Assembly: GCF_022811605.1 (NCBI RefSeq)
Contig: NZ_CP094533.1
Span: 2,914,001 to 2,978,000, forward strand
Direction: 5' to 3'
DNA from: Agromyces soli
GTDB taxonomy: Bacteria > Actinomycetota > Actinomycetes > Actinomycetales > Microbacteriaceae
Length of the DNA: 64,000 bases
The notes below the pieces were generated by a model. That model was not told the origin of the DNA, ran no database searches, and saw only the letters and a program-made list of their open reading frames with translations. Position 1 is the stretch's first letter; each line of letters starts with the position of its first letter. This document shows positions 23,685 through 33,063 of the stretch, in pieces. The translations under genes and the position numbers were made by a program.

Positions 23685-24395
23685 ATGACGACGAGCCGCA
23701 CCGTGCTGGTGACCGGGGGCAACCGGGGGATCGGATACGCGATCGCCGAGGAGTTCCTCGCGCAGGGCCACCGGGTCGCCGTCACGGCGCGCTCGGGCGA
23801 GGGCCCCGCCGGCTCGCTGACGGTTCGGGCGGATGTCACCGACAGCGAGTCCGTCGATCGCGCGTTCGCCGAGATCGAGACCGAGCTCGGGCCGGTCGAG
23901 GTCGTCGTCGCGAACGCCGGCATCACCCGCGACACGCTGCTCATGCGGATGAGCGACGACGACTTCGAGCAGGTCGTCGACACCAACCTCGGCGGCGCCT
24001 TCCGTGTGGTGAAGCGCGCCTCCAAGGGCATGCTCAAGGCCCGCTTCGGCCGGGTCGTGCTCATCTCCAGCGTCGTCGGCCTGTACGGCTCCGCCGGGCA
24101 GGTGAACTACTCGGCGTCGAAGGCCGGGCTCGTGGGCATGGCCCGCTCGCTCACTCGCGAGCTCGGCGCGCGCGGCATCACTGCCAACGTCGTGGCGCCG
24201 GGCTTCATCGAGACGGACATGACCGACGCGCTGCCCGAAGCGCAGCAGGCCGAGTACAAGAAGAACATCCCGGCCGGCCGCTTCGCGGTGCCGAGCGAGG
24301 TCGCGAAGGTCGTCGCCTGGGTCGCGTCCGACGACGCCGCGTACATCTCGGGCGCCGTCATCCCCGTCGACGGCGGCCTCGGCATGGGGCACTAG
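23685..24395 (+). CDS. fabG: 3-oxoacyl-ACP reductase
   Basis: 236 residues, short-chain dehydrogenase. NADPH-binding TGGNRGIGYAI at residues 10-20, NAG at 77-79, catalytic Ser129, Tyr142 and Lys146 (NYSASK). Together with the VAPGFIETDMTDAL segment this matches FabG/MabA, which reduces 3-oxoacyl-ACP in fatty-acid elongation. Start at 23685 is the first codon of the domain and follows TGGAGC; the ORF upstream is not conserved in character. The stop is TAG, and the next gene begins 11 bases later. Confidence 0.88.
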   Translation: MTTSRTVLVTGGNRGIGYAIAEEFLAQGHRVAVTARSGEGPAGSLTVRADVTDSESVDRAFAEIETELGPVEVVVANAGITRDTLLMRMSDDDFEQVVDTNLGGAFRVVKRASKGMLKARFGRVVLISSVVGLYGSAGQVNYSASKAGLVGMARSLTRELGARGITANVVAPGFIETDMTDALPEAQQAEYKKNIPAGRFAVPSEVAKVVAWVASDDAAYISGAVIPVDGGLGMGH

Positions 24396-24405
24396 GCGCG
24401 GACCC

Positions 24406-24873
24406 ATGGTCGATCTCCCGACCCGCTTGGACGTCTCGGGCGCCGAGTTCGTCCGCATCGACGCGCCCGAGCCGATCGCGTGCTGGACCGCGAGCATCGA
24501 GCCCGCAGGAGACGGTCGGCTGCGTTCGGTGAGCATCATCATGGATCCGGTCGACCGACCGGGGGAGGACGTGCTGCGGCTCGCGGGGCTCGTCGTCGTC
24601 CGGTTCGATGAGCTCGCCGGCGCCGCCGCGGAGTACCTGCAGCAGCGGCTTCGCGAACCGGAGTTCGGCGTGAGCGGACCTGAGCTCCTCGAACTGCAGC
24701 GCGCCGAGCCGCCGTTCGGTGCGCCCGAAGCGGTGCTCTGGTCGGACGGGAGCTGGATGCTGCGCTTCGCGGAGTCGCGTCTGGAGCTGGCGGACCCGTA
24801 CGGAATCGGGGTGCTCTTCGAGGGGACCACCCCGTGCGGAGTCGAAGACTTCTCGGAGGTGGACTCGGCCTGA
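24406..24873 (+). CDS. Hypothetical protein, unknown function
   Basis: 155 residues, acidic, no signal peptide or membrane segment. It has an alternating beta/helix pattern with the motif VLWSDGSWMLRFAESRLELADPYG in its C-terminal half. I do not recognise a family. Start codon: no good ribosome site, but a -10-like TAGGCG (formed by the fabG stop codon) lies seven bases before the ATG, so a leaderless transcript is possible. It is followed by the DUF222-HNH gene with its own promoter. Confidence 0.65.
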   Translation: MVDLPTRLDVSGAEFVRIDAPEPIACWTASIEPAGDGRLRSVSIIMDPVDRPGEDVLRLAGLVVVRFDELAGAAAEYLQQRLREPEFGVSGPELLELQRAEPPFGAPEAVLWSDGSWMLRFAESRLELADPYGIGVLFEGTTPCGVEDFSEVDSA

Positions 24874-24945
24874 GTCCTCCGCGCGGGTTTTCCACAGCGC
24901 CACTTCGGGAGCCGGTTTCGAAGATGTGTTCGATAGTGTTGGGGG

Positions 24946-26427
24946 ATGGACCCGCTGCACTCTGATGGCCTGGCCGACCCGGCCGCGGTCAGTGCTGCCG
25001 AGTGGGCTGAGCCTGAGTGGCCCTCGTTGGATGGGTGGCGGGTCGCGTCGGCCGCGGGCGGGTCACGAGCCGTGTTCGCCGAACTCCAAGCCACCCTGGA
25101 TGCCGCCGAGGGCGCCCAGTTGGAAGCGAACCGGATGCAGGCCGCACAACTCGACGCCTACCGGCAGGCCTTCGCTCTCGCCAACAGCCACCCCGAACTG
25201 TACGTCCACGCCGACGCGCACCACGCCCAGTCTCGCGGCGGCATCCCGGTCGGCGAGCTCGCCGCCCGCTCGGTCGCGGCGGAACTGTCGATGCGGTTAC
25301 AACTGCCGGCAGCGACGATCCGGTCCCGCGCCCACCACGCCGCCGTCGCGCACCGGCACCTGCCCCGCCTGTGGGCGAGGTTCCGCGACGGCATCGCGTC
25401 CTACGCCGAAGTACGCGCCGCACTCGACACCCTCGACGGCATCCCCCTCAACGACCCGCACCATTCTGCCGCCGATGCGGCCCGGCACGCCGCCGCACTG
25501 ACCGAGTTCGACGAGGCCCTCGCGGGTCTTGCCGGCACGATCCCGCTACCCCGATTCCGGCAGCGCGCCCGACGGCTCCGCACCCACCTCGAACCCCCAG
25601 ACACCACCTCGGCCCGCCACCAACGCGCCCACACCACCCGACGGCTGATCCTCGAACCCGCCCCCGACGGGATGGCGTGGATCAGCCTCTACATCTCCGC
25701 CGTCGACGCCGCCCGCATCCACGCCCGCACCACCACGACCGCAACCCAGCAGTCAGGCCAGGCCGGCGAAACCCGCACCCTCGACCAACTCCGCGCCGAC
25801 ACCGCCACCGACTGGCTCACCGGCCACGGCACCCCCACCGCCGTACGCACCGAGATCCTCATCACCATCCCCGCCCTCACCCTCACCAACACCACCACCC
25901 CGGGCAGCGGGTACACGCCGGCCGAACTCGACGGCCACGGCCCCATCGACGACGACACCGCCCGCCACCTCTTCGCCCACGCCCCCACCTTCCTCCGCAT
26001 GATCACCGACCCCATCACCACCGCCCCACTCACCCTCGACCACACCCGCTACCGCACCACCACCGCACAACGCCGCTGGCTCACCCACCACTACGGCACC
26101 TGCACCCGACCCGGCTGCACCCGCCCCGCCCACCAAAGCGACCTCGACCACCTCACCCCCTGGACCCACGGCGGCCCCACCAACACCACCAACCTCGCCC
26201 CCACCTGCCGCACCGACCACACCCTCAAACACCACACCCGCTTCCACGTCACCCGAACCCCCAACGGCACCATCACCTGGCACACCCCCACCGGACACAC
26301 CGCCACCACCACACCCCAACACCCGCACCCACCCCGAAACCCACCCAGCACCCCCGAACACCCACCCCACCACGACACCGAGCGCTACCCCGAACCCGAG
26401 CGCTACCCCGAACCCGCACCCTTCTGA
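24946..26427 (+). CDS. DUF222 protein with HNH endonuclease domain
   Basis: 493 residues. The N-terminal DUF222 region (about 40-330) is helical; the HNH domain lies at about 385-430 with zinc cysteines CTRPGC and the core DHLTPWTHGGPTNTTNLAP. Such 13E12-type DUF222-HNH proteins occur in many copies in actinobacterial genomes; their biological role is not established and mobility has been proposed. From about 25550 the gene becomes strongly C-rich on the plus strand, and it ends in two copies of ERYPEP encoded by an 18-base direct repeat (26380-26415). A TAGTGT hexamer (24934-24939) six bases before the ATG suggests a leaderless message. Confidence 0.9.
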   Translation: MDPLHSDGLADPAAVSAAEWAEPEWPSLDGWRVASAAGGSRAVFAELQATLDAAEGAQLEANRMQAAQLDAYRQAFALANSHPELYVHADAHHAQSRGGIPVGELAARSVAAELSMRLQLPAATIRSRAHHAAVAHRHLPRLWARFRDGIASYAEVRAALDTLDGIPLNDPHHSAADAARHAAALTEFDEALAGLAGTIPLPRFRQRARRLRTHLEPPDTTSARHQRAHTTRRLILEPAPDGMAWISLYISAVDAARIHARTTTTATQQSGQAGETRTLDQLRADTATDWLTGHGTPTAVRTEILITIPALTLTNTTTPGSGYTPAELDGHGPIDDDTARHLFAHAPTFLRMITDPITTAPLTLDHTRYRTTTAQRRWLTHHYGTCTRPGCTRPAHQSDLDHLTPWTHGGPTNTTNLAPTCRTDHTLKHHTRFHVTRTPNGTITWHTPTGHTATTTPQHPHPPRNPPSTPEHPPHHDTERYPEPERYPEPAPF

Positions 26428-26805
26428 GCACGCCTGCTGGCGTCGTTGCGCGCGCGAGTCGGCACGGTCAGGCACGTCCGGCCGGGACATCGAGCGCAAC
26501 CCCGCGCTGGCACGCCACAGCGCGGCGCAACGTAGGCGCGGCGCACTCGTGCAGCGGGCGGCCACGACGCCACTCGGCACTGGTCGGTGCCTCCGGGCGC
26601 CCCGTCTGCACCAAGATCCGGGCACAAGATCCGAGCGCCCCGCCTGCACCAAGATCCGAGCGCCCCGTCTGCACCAAGATCCGGGCACCCCGTCTGCACC
26701 CCAGATCAGGGCACCACGTCACCGCGGATCAGCGCAGCCCGATCGGCGAGAGTCCAGTCGGGCATCCCGACCTGTGCAGCGCACCGGCTGAACCGCCGTG
26801 GGCCC
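26428..26805. other. 378-base convergent intergenic region with tandem repeat
   Basis: No gene is supported between the DUF222-HNH gene and serB. The central part (26597-26710) is a 25-base tandem repeat described separately; the flanks show nothing I can name. Open frames here merely read through the repeat. Confidence 0.6.
26597..26710. repeat. 25-base tandem repeat, about 4.5 copies
   Basis: Unit core: GCGCCCCGTCTGCACCAAG followed by ATCCG and one variable base. Copies start at 26597, 26635, 26660 and 26685; a shortened copy (GGCACAAGATCCGA) lies at 26621-26634 after the first. Copies two and three are almost identical; the fourth is diverged (GCACC, CAGATCAGG). There are no spacers. Confidence 0.85.
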
Positions 26806-27474
26806 CTACCCGACGTCGGCGAGCCCGGCGAGGGGGAGCAGCTGCGCAAGGTCCGGGCGATCGATGACGACATCGGCCCGACTCCGTACGACCGGCTTCG
26901 CGCAGAACGCGACGCCGAGCGCCGCCGTCTCGAGCATGCGCAGATCGTTCGCGCCGTCGCCGGCCGCGATCGTCCGAGCGAGCGGGATGCCCCCGGCCGC
27001 CGCCCACTCGGCGAGCGCGACGGCCTTCGCCTCGGCGTCGATGATCGGACCGAGCACGCGTCCGGTGAACCGCCCGCCGTCGATCTCCAGCCGGTTCGCC
27101 CGGCAATGATCGAGGCCGAGCCGTTCGGCGAGCGGGTCGAGGAGCTCATGGAAGCCGCCCGAGACGACGCCGATGCGCCCGCCCGCGGCATGCACGCCCG
27201 CGATGAGGCGGTCGAGTCCCGGCGTCGGGGTCATCCGCTCCCGCACGCGAGGGAGGATCGAGGCATCCAGCCCGGCGAGCGTCGCCACCCGCTCGCGCAG
27301 GCTCTCCGCGAAATCGAGCTCACCGCGCATCGCCCGTTCGGTGACGGCCGCGACATGCGCGAGCGTCCCCGCCTCCTCGGCGAGCAGTTCGATCGCCTCC
27401 TCGCGGATGAGGGTCGAGTCCGCGTCGAGCACGACGAGGGGGCCGCCCGAGGCGGCCAGGGCTGCGGCGCTCAC
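26806..27474 (-). CDS. serB: Phosphoserine phosphatase
   Basis: 222 residues, HAD superfamily. The phosphoaspartate motif DADST has Asp17 as nucleophile and Asp19 as general acid; VVSGGF is motif II and [13 protein letters not shown] motif IV. It hydrolyses L-phosphoserine in serine synthesis. It lacks the N-terminal ACT domains seen in some SerB proteins. The GTG start overlaps the TGA of glgC (GTGA), so expression is coupled with glgC; upstream frame to 27849 is antisense to glgC and rejected. Confidence 0.9.
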   Translation of the reverse strand: MSAAALAASGGPLVVLDADSTLIREEAIELLAEEAGTLAHVAAVTERAMRGELDFAESLRERVATLAGLDASILPRVRERMTPTPGLDRLIAGVHAAGGRIGVVSGGFHELLDPLAERLGLDHCRANRLEIDGGRFTGRVLGPIIDAEAKAVALAEWAAAGGIPLARTIAAGDGANDLRMLETAALGVAFCAKPVVRSRADVVIDRPDLAQLLPLAGLADVG

Positions 27475-28718
27475 GCGCGGGCCCGGATGCGCGAGCCCTT
27501 GCCCACGACGGTGATGCCGCTGTCGGTCACGATGAAGCCGCGCGCGAGGTCCTGCTGCCGGTCGATGCCGACCTGTGCGCCCTCTTCGACGACGACCTCC
27601 TTGTCGAGGATCGCCCGGCGCACGGTGGCGCCGCCCTCGATGCGGGCACGGTCGAAGAGGATCGAGTCGGCGACGTGCGCGCCGGAGCCCACCATGGCCC
27701 ACGGCCCGATGACGCTGCGTTCGAGGTGCGCGCCGGAGATGACCGAGCCGAGCGAGACGATCGAGTCGATGACGGTACCGAGGGCGCCGCGGGCGTCCCT
27801 CGTGAACTTCGCCGGAGGCGAGTTGAGCTGCTGGCTGAAGATCGGCCACTCCCGGTTGTAGAGGTTGAACACGGGCAGCACCGAGATGAGGTCCTGGTGC
27901 GCCTCGAAGTACGAGTCGATGGTGCCGACATCCCGCCAGTAGTAGCGGTCGCGGTCGGTGGCGCCCGGCACGTCGTTGCGCTGCAGATCGTAGACGCCGG
28001 CGCGCCCCTCCTCGACGAAGGCGGGGATGATGTCGCCGCCCATGTCGTGCCCGGAGTCGGCACGGTCGCCGTCGCGCTTCACCGCGTCGATGAGGGCGTC
28101 GGCGTCGAAGACGTAGTTGCCCATCGAGGCGAGCACCGAGCCGGGCGCGTCGGGGAGGCCGACCGGGTGCGTCGGCTTCTCGAGGAAGCGCGAGATCCGG
28201 TCTGGCCGCTCGGCGTCGACCTCGATGACGCCGAACTGATCGGCGAGCGAGATCGGTTGGCGGATGGCCGCGACCGTCGCGGCGGCACCGGACTCGACGT
28301 GGGCATCGACCATCTGCGCGAAGTCCATGCGGTACACGTGATCGGCGCCGACGACGACGATGAGGTCGGGGCGCTCGTCGTGGATCAGGTTCAGGCTCTG
28401 CAGGATGGCGTCGGCGGAGCCGGAGAACCAGCGCTTGCCGAGCCGCTGCTGGGCGGGCACTGAGGCGACGTACGAGTTCAGCAGCCCGCTCAACCGCCAG
28501 GTCTGGGAGACGTGGCGGTCGAGGCTGTGCGACTTGTACTGGGTGAGCACGACGATCTGGCGCAGACCCGAGTTCAGCAGGTTGGAGAGCGCGAAGTCGA
28601 TGAGCCGGTACTGCCCGCCGAACGGCACGGCCGGCTTCGCACGGTCCTCGGTCAGGGGCATCAATCGCTTGCCCTCGCCGCCGGCGAGGACGATCGCGAA
28701 GACCTTGCGCGCAACCAT
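27471..28718 (-). CDS. glgC: Glucose-1-phosphate adenylyltransferase
   Basis: 415 residues. Makes ADP-glucose from ATP and glucose 1-phosphate, the committed step of bacterial glycogen synthesis. N-terminal nucleotidyltransferase signature [20 protein letters not shown] (from residue 13), followed by [19 protein letters not shown]; the C-terminal left-handed beta-helix is present ([15 protein letters not shown]). The N-terminal basic patch used for fructose-1,6-bisphosphate activation is short. Divergent from glgA over a 92-base promoter region; serB follows with overlap. Confidence 0.95.
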   Translation of the reverse strand: MVARKVFAIVLAGGEGKRLMPLTEDRAKPAVPFGGQYRLIDFALSNLLNSGLRQIVVLTQYKSHSLDRHVSQTWRLSGLLNSYVASVPAQQRLGKRWFSGSADAILQSLNLIHDERPDLIVVVGADHVYRMDFAQMVDAHVESGAAATVAAIRQPISLADQFGVIEVDAERPDRISRFLEKPTHPVGLPDAPGSVLASMGNYVFDADALIDAVKRDGDRADSGHDMGGDIIPAFVEEGRAGVYDLQRNDVPGATDRDRYYWRDVGTIDSYFEAHQDLISVLPVFNLYNREWPIFSQQLNSPPAKFTRDARGALGTVIDSIVSLGSVISGAHLERSVIGPWAMVGSGAHVADSILFDRARIEGGATVRRAILDKEVVVEEGAQVGIDRQQDLARGFIVTDSGITVVGKGSRIRARA

Positions 28719-28810
28719 GGTCCCCAGCGTAACGAGCGAGGGGCGGATTCGTCCCCTCCGAGTCGATCCGAGTCCAGCGCGGCCTCGCCGCGCTGCGCTA
28801 GCGTGGCCGC

Positions 28811-29998
28811 ATGCTGGTCGATCTGCTCACCAGGGAATACCCGCCGGAGGTCTACGGAGGCGCCGGCGTGCACGTCGCCGAGCTCGTCCGGGCGCTCCGC
28901 CGGGACCTCGAGGTCCGCGTCCGCTGCTTCGGGGCCCCCAGGGAGGAGCCCGGCACCTTCGCGTACACGCCGCCGGCCGAGTTCGACGGCCGAAACGCCG
29001 CGCTCGGCACGATGGGCGTCGACCTGCTCATGGCCGGCGACGTCTCGGGGGCGGACCTCGTCCACTCGCACACCTGGTACGCGAACTTCGCCGGCTTCAC
29101 CGCGAAGCGGCTGCACGGCGTGCCGCATGTCGTCACCGCGCACAGCCTCGAGCCGCTCCGGCCGTGGAAGGCCGAGCAGCTCGGCGGGGGATACGCCCTG
29201 TCGTCGTGGGTCGAGCGCACCGCGTTCGAGGACGCCGACGCCGTGATCGCGGTCAGCGACGGGATGCGCCGGGACATCCTCCGCGCGTACCCTGCGATCG
29301 ACCCGGCCCGGGTCGAGGTCGTCTACAACGGCATCGATCTCGTCGACTGGGCCCCGAACGACGACGCCGCGCTCGTGCGCTCCCTCGGGATCGACCCGGA
29401 CCGCCCCTCCATCGTGTTCGTCGGTCGGATCACGCGGCAGAAGGGGCTGCCGTACCTGCTGCGCGCCGCACGTCGACTGCCCGCCGACGCCCAGCTCGTG
29501 CTCTGCGCCGGCGCCCCGGACACCCCTGAGATCATGGCCGAGGTCACCGGCCTAGTCGAGGAGCTCCGTCGCGAACGCGACGGCGTGGTCTGGATCGACC
29601 GACACTTGCCGCGGCCCGAGCTGACGGCCGTGCTCACCGCGGCCACGGCGTTCGTCTGCCCGTCGATCTACGAGCCGCTCGGCATCGTCAACCTCGAAGC
29701 GATGGCGTGCGGTGCGGCCGTCGTCGGCACGGCGACCGGCGGCATCCCGGAGGTCGTCGAGGACGGGGTCACCGGCGTGCTCGTGCCGATCGAACAGGCG
29801 GATGACGGCACCGGCACACCGCTCGACGCCGAGCGGTACGTCGCCGATCTCGCCGCCGCACTCGAGCGCGTGCTCGCCGATCCCGACGGCGCCCGTCGGC
29901 TCGGCGCGGCCGGCCGAGAACGGGCCGAGGCGCACTTCGGCTGGGCCGCCATCGCCGATCGCACTCGCGAGGTGTACCGCGCGGCGCTCGCCCGCTGA
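28811..29998 (+). CDS. glgA: Actinobacterial glycogen synthase (GT4, GlgA/GlgM type)
   Basis: 395 residues, GT-B fold of family GT4. The N-terminus [20 protein letters not shown] and [33 protein letters not shown] are clear. In actinobacteria this type uses ADP-glucose; the mycobacterial homologue was shown to make maltose 1-phosphate (GlgM), so the product could be either glycogen chains or maltose 1-phosphate. No GlgE is in the window to decide. The ATG lies six bases after TAGCGT (28799-28804), indicating a leaderless message. Divergent from glgC. Confidence 0.9.
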   Translation: MLVDLLTREYPPEVYGGAGVHVAELVRALRRDLEVRVRCFGAPREEPGTFAYTPPAEFDGRNAALGTMGVDLLMAGDVSGADLVHSHTWYANFAGFTAKRLHGVPHVVTAHSLEPLRPWKAEQLGGGYALSSWVERTAFEDADAVIAVSDGMRRDILRAYPAIDPARVEVVYNGIDLVDWAPNDDAALVRSLGIDPDRPSIVFVGRITRQKGLPYLLRAARRLPADAQLVLCAGAPDTPEIMAEVTGLVEELRRERDGVVWIDRHLPRPELTAVLTAATAFVCPSIYEPLGIVNLEAMACGAAVVGTATGGIPEVVEDGVTGVLVPIEQADDGTGTPLDAERYVADLAAALERVLADPDGARRLGAAGRERAEAHFGWAAIADRTREVYRAALAR

Positions 29999-30063
29999 CG
30001 GGCTCCGGTGCACGGTTCTGGGGTGGGCCGTCGAGGCCCCCGGCTGCCGATAGCATGGATCGC

Positions 30064-30852
<789 letters not shown>

Positions 30853-30875
30853 GGGCGGCGCACCGCTGCATCTGC

Positions 30876-30995
30876 TAAACTCGTGAGCTGGCCCGAGGGC
30901 CACTGAGCTTCCCTGCCGCCGTACTGCGCCAAGCGAGCGGTCGGCCACGGCGGCGGAATCCCCATCCATCTCGATTACTGATCAAGGAAGTCTTC
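30876..30995 (+). promoter_or_regulatory. Promoter and structured leader of rpmE2
   Basis: A -10 TAAACT (30876-30881) gives a leader of over 100 bases. It starts with the perfect hairpin TGGCCC-GA-GGGCCA (30889-30902). A long structured leader before an L31 gene fits autogenous control as described for several L31 leaders. Confidence 0.45.
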
Positions 30996-31250
30996 ATGAA
31001 GACCGACATCCACCCCGAGTACAACGCCATCGTCTTCCGCGACCTGGCGTCCGGCGCCACGTTCCTCACGCGTTCGACCGCGACGAGCGACAAGACGATC
31101 GAGCTCGACGGTGCCACCTACCCGGTCATCGACGTCGAGATCTCGAGCGAGTCGCACCCGTTCTACACGGGCAAGCAGCGCATCATGGACTCGGCCGGCC
31201 GCGTCGAGAAGTTCAACCAGCGCTTCAAGGGCTTCGGCGGCTCCAAGTAA
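30996..31250 (+). CDS. rpmE2: Type B 50S ribosomal protein L31
   Basis: 84 residues. [27 protein letters not shown] and [20 protein letters not shown] match L31; the zinc cysteines of type A L31 are absent, which defines the zinc-free type B form. In other bacteria type B L31 replaces type A when zinc is short, under Zur control; I find no obvious Zur box upstream, so here it may be the main L31. Start preceded by AAGGAAG. Confidence 0.95.
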   Translation: MKTDIHPEYNAIVFRDLASGATFLTRSTATSDKTIELDGATYPVIDVEISSESHPFYTGKQRIMDSAGRVEKFNQRFKGFGGSK

Positions 31251-31256
31251 GACCAC

Positions 31257-31312
31257 CGCGACGAGCACCGTCGCGAGAACGGGCGGGCGACCTTCGGGTC
31301 GTCCGCCCGTTC
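31257..31312. terminator. Double hairpin terminator after rpmE2
   Basis: A 7-bp stem (CGCGACG/CGTCGCG, 31257-31275) is followed by a 16-bp stem (31277-31292 with 31297-31312, one G-T) closed by a TTCG loop. It lies between convergent genes. Confidence 0.75.
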
Positions 31313-31413
31313 GGCGTTGAACGACCGGATGACCCGGGGGAGCGGATGCAGCGGCCCGCGCTCGGCGCACCGGACCGCGCTCAGCTCAGCGCAGCACCCC
31401 GATCCCGCGCTGC

Positions 31414-32112
31414 TCAGCGCAGCGGCCAGGCGCCCACAGCGACGAACTCGGGCTCGCCGTTGCGCCGCCGCCAGTCCTGGTAGCTCTCGGCCTGGAGGCG
31501 CGCCCACTCGACCTGACGCTGGTGCAGTTCGGCCGCGGCGAGCACCGCGACCTCGGGGAACGCCCGGGCGATCGCCTGCGCCACCCGGCCCGCCGCGGCG
31601 GCATCGGCGCCCGCGTCGTGGGCGTCGACGAGCTCGACCCCGTAGTGCGCCGCGGCCGCGGTCAGCGTGCGCTTGCCGCGCCGGTAGCGATCGACCGCCT
31701 TGTCGATGACGAGCGGATCGACGACGGGCCCCGGACCGGGCAGCGGAACGACCCCGTAGCGCTCGGCCTCGCGCGAGAGCACCGAGAGATCGTACGCGGC
31801 GTTGTAGGCGACGATCGGGAGCCCGCGACCCGCGGCGTCGGCGAGCGCCGCGACGATCTCGGCGACGACGCGCGCGGCCGGCAGCCCCTCGGCCCGGGCG
31901 CGTTCGGTCGAGACGCCGTGGATGAGGCTCGCTGCTGTGGGGATCTCCACCCCGGGGTCGGCGAGCCAGCTGCGCTGCTCGACGATGCGGCCCTCGCGAT
32001 CGAGCACGCCGACGTAGGCGGTGACGATGCGACAGGTGTCGATGTCGATGCCCGTGGTCTCGAGGTCGAAGACGGCGAGGGTGTCGGCCCAGTCGGCGGT
32101 GGCATCGATCAT
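31414..32112 (-). CDS. DEDDh 3'-5' exonuclease (DnaQ-like)
   Basis: 232 residues. ExoI motif VFDLETTG (Asp16, Glu18), ExoII around YNAAYDLSVL, ExoIII with His and Asp in DAHDAGADA, which defines the DEDDh subclass. Stand-alone proteins of this type in actinobacteria are annotated as exonuclease or DNA polymerase III epsilon-like; there is no second domain. Probably a proofreading or RNA/DNA trimming nuclease in the cytosol. Divergent from the hydrolase gene, convergent with rpmE2. Confidence 0.85.
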   Translation of the reverse strand: MIDATADWADTLAVFDLETTGIDIDTCRIVTAYVGVLDREGRIVEQRSWLADPGVEIPTAASLIHGVSTERARAEGLPAARVVAEIVAALADAAGRGLPIVAYNAAYDLSVLSREAERYGVVPLPGPGPVVDPLVIDKAVDRYRRGKRTLTAAAAHYGVELVDAHDAGADAAAAGRVAQAIARAFPEVAVLAAAELHQRQVEWARLQAESYQDWRRRNGEPEFVAVGAWPLR

Positions 32113-32172
32113 GCCGTCACCCTACGTGCGGCCTCCGACAGCTCGGGGCTGCCGCGCCGTAGACTGGAACGG

Positions 32173-33063
32173 ATGACCCCCTCGCCCTACGCCGCCCAGC
32201 TCGAGCGCATCCCCGTGCGCGAACACCGCACCACGGTGCTCGGTTCGACGACGGCGTGGTGGGAGTACGGCGAGCCCGGCGCACCCGTGATCGTGCTCGT
32301 CCACGGCTTTCGCGGCGACCACCACGGACTCGAGCCGATCGTCGCGAACCTGCCGGGGTTCCGCATCGTCTCGCCCGACCTTCCGGGCTTCGGCGAGTCC
32401 GCGCCGCTCGACGGCCCGCACGACATCGCCGGCTACGCCGCGTGGCTCGACGCCTTCGTCGCCGCGCTGGAGCTCGACGGCGCGTACACGCTGCTCGGCC
32501 ACTCCTTCGGCTCGATCGTGGCGTCCGCCGCGGTGGCCGGCGGGCTCCGCCCCGAGCGTCTCGTGCTGGTGAACCCGATCGGGGCGCCCGCGCTCGAAGG
32601 CCCCCGGGGCGTCATGACGCGCCTCGCGGTCGCGTACTACCGGGCGGCGGCCGCCCTTCCGGAGCGGGCCGGCTTCGCCGTGCTGAAGAACCGCGCGATC
32701 GTGCGGGTGATGAGCGTGACCATGGCGAAGACCCGTTCGCGCGAGCTCCGCCGGTTCATCCACGACCAGCACGACCGCTACTTCTCGGCGTTCAGCGACC
32801 GCGACAGCCTGCTCGAGGCGTTCCGGGCCTCGGTCAGCCACGACGTGCGCGAGTTCGCGCCGCGCATCGACGTTCCCGTGCTGCTCATCGCGGCCGAGCG
32901 CGACGACATCACCCCGCTGTCGGCTCAGCATGCGCTCGTCGAGCGCTTCCCCGACGCGCGTCTCGAAGTCATCCCCGAGGTGGGCCACCTCATCCACTAC
33001 GAAGCGCCGGGCGACGCCGCGCGCCGCATCCTCGGGTTCGTGCCGCACGGAGCGGCCGCGTGA
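32173..33063 (+). CDS. Alpha/beta hydrolase
   Basis: 296 residues. Oxyanion-hole region VLVHGFRGDHHG, nucleophile Ser111 in GHSFGS, and a C-terminal catalytic His in EVGHLIHYEAP with an acidic residue in AAERDDITP. Substrate unknown; an ester, amide or epoxide is possible. The start codon lies seven bases after TAGACT (32160-32165), so the message is leaderless and the long upstream frame is rejected. Stop overlaps the GTG of the next gene (GTGA), so it is co-translated with a glycosyltransferase. Confidence 0.88.
   Translation: MTPSPYAAQLERIPVREHRTTVLGSTTAWWEYGEPGAPVIVLVHGFRGDHHGLEPIVANLPGFRIVSPDLPGFGESAPLDGPHDIAGYAAWLDAFVAALELDGAYTLLGHSFGSIVASAAVAGGLRPERLVLVNPIGAPALEGPRGVMTRLAVAYYRAAAALPERAGFAVLKNRAIVRVMSVTMAKTRSRELRRFIHDQHDRYFSAFSDRDSLLEAFRASVSHDVREFAPRIDVPVLLIAAERDDITPLSAQHALVERFPDARLEVIPEVGHLIHYEAPGDAARRILGFVPHGAAA

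Noticed and set aside
26597-26710. CRISPR array
   Set aside because: The repeat units are directly adjacent with no spacers, and no cas gene is present.
25017-26867. Plus-strand frame of 616 codons overlapping the DUF222-HNH gene
   Set aside because: An out-of-frame reading giving Arg/His/Pro low complexity that runs through the tandem repeat; no domain.
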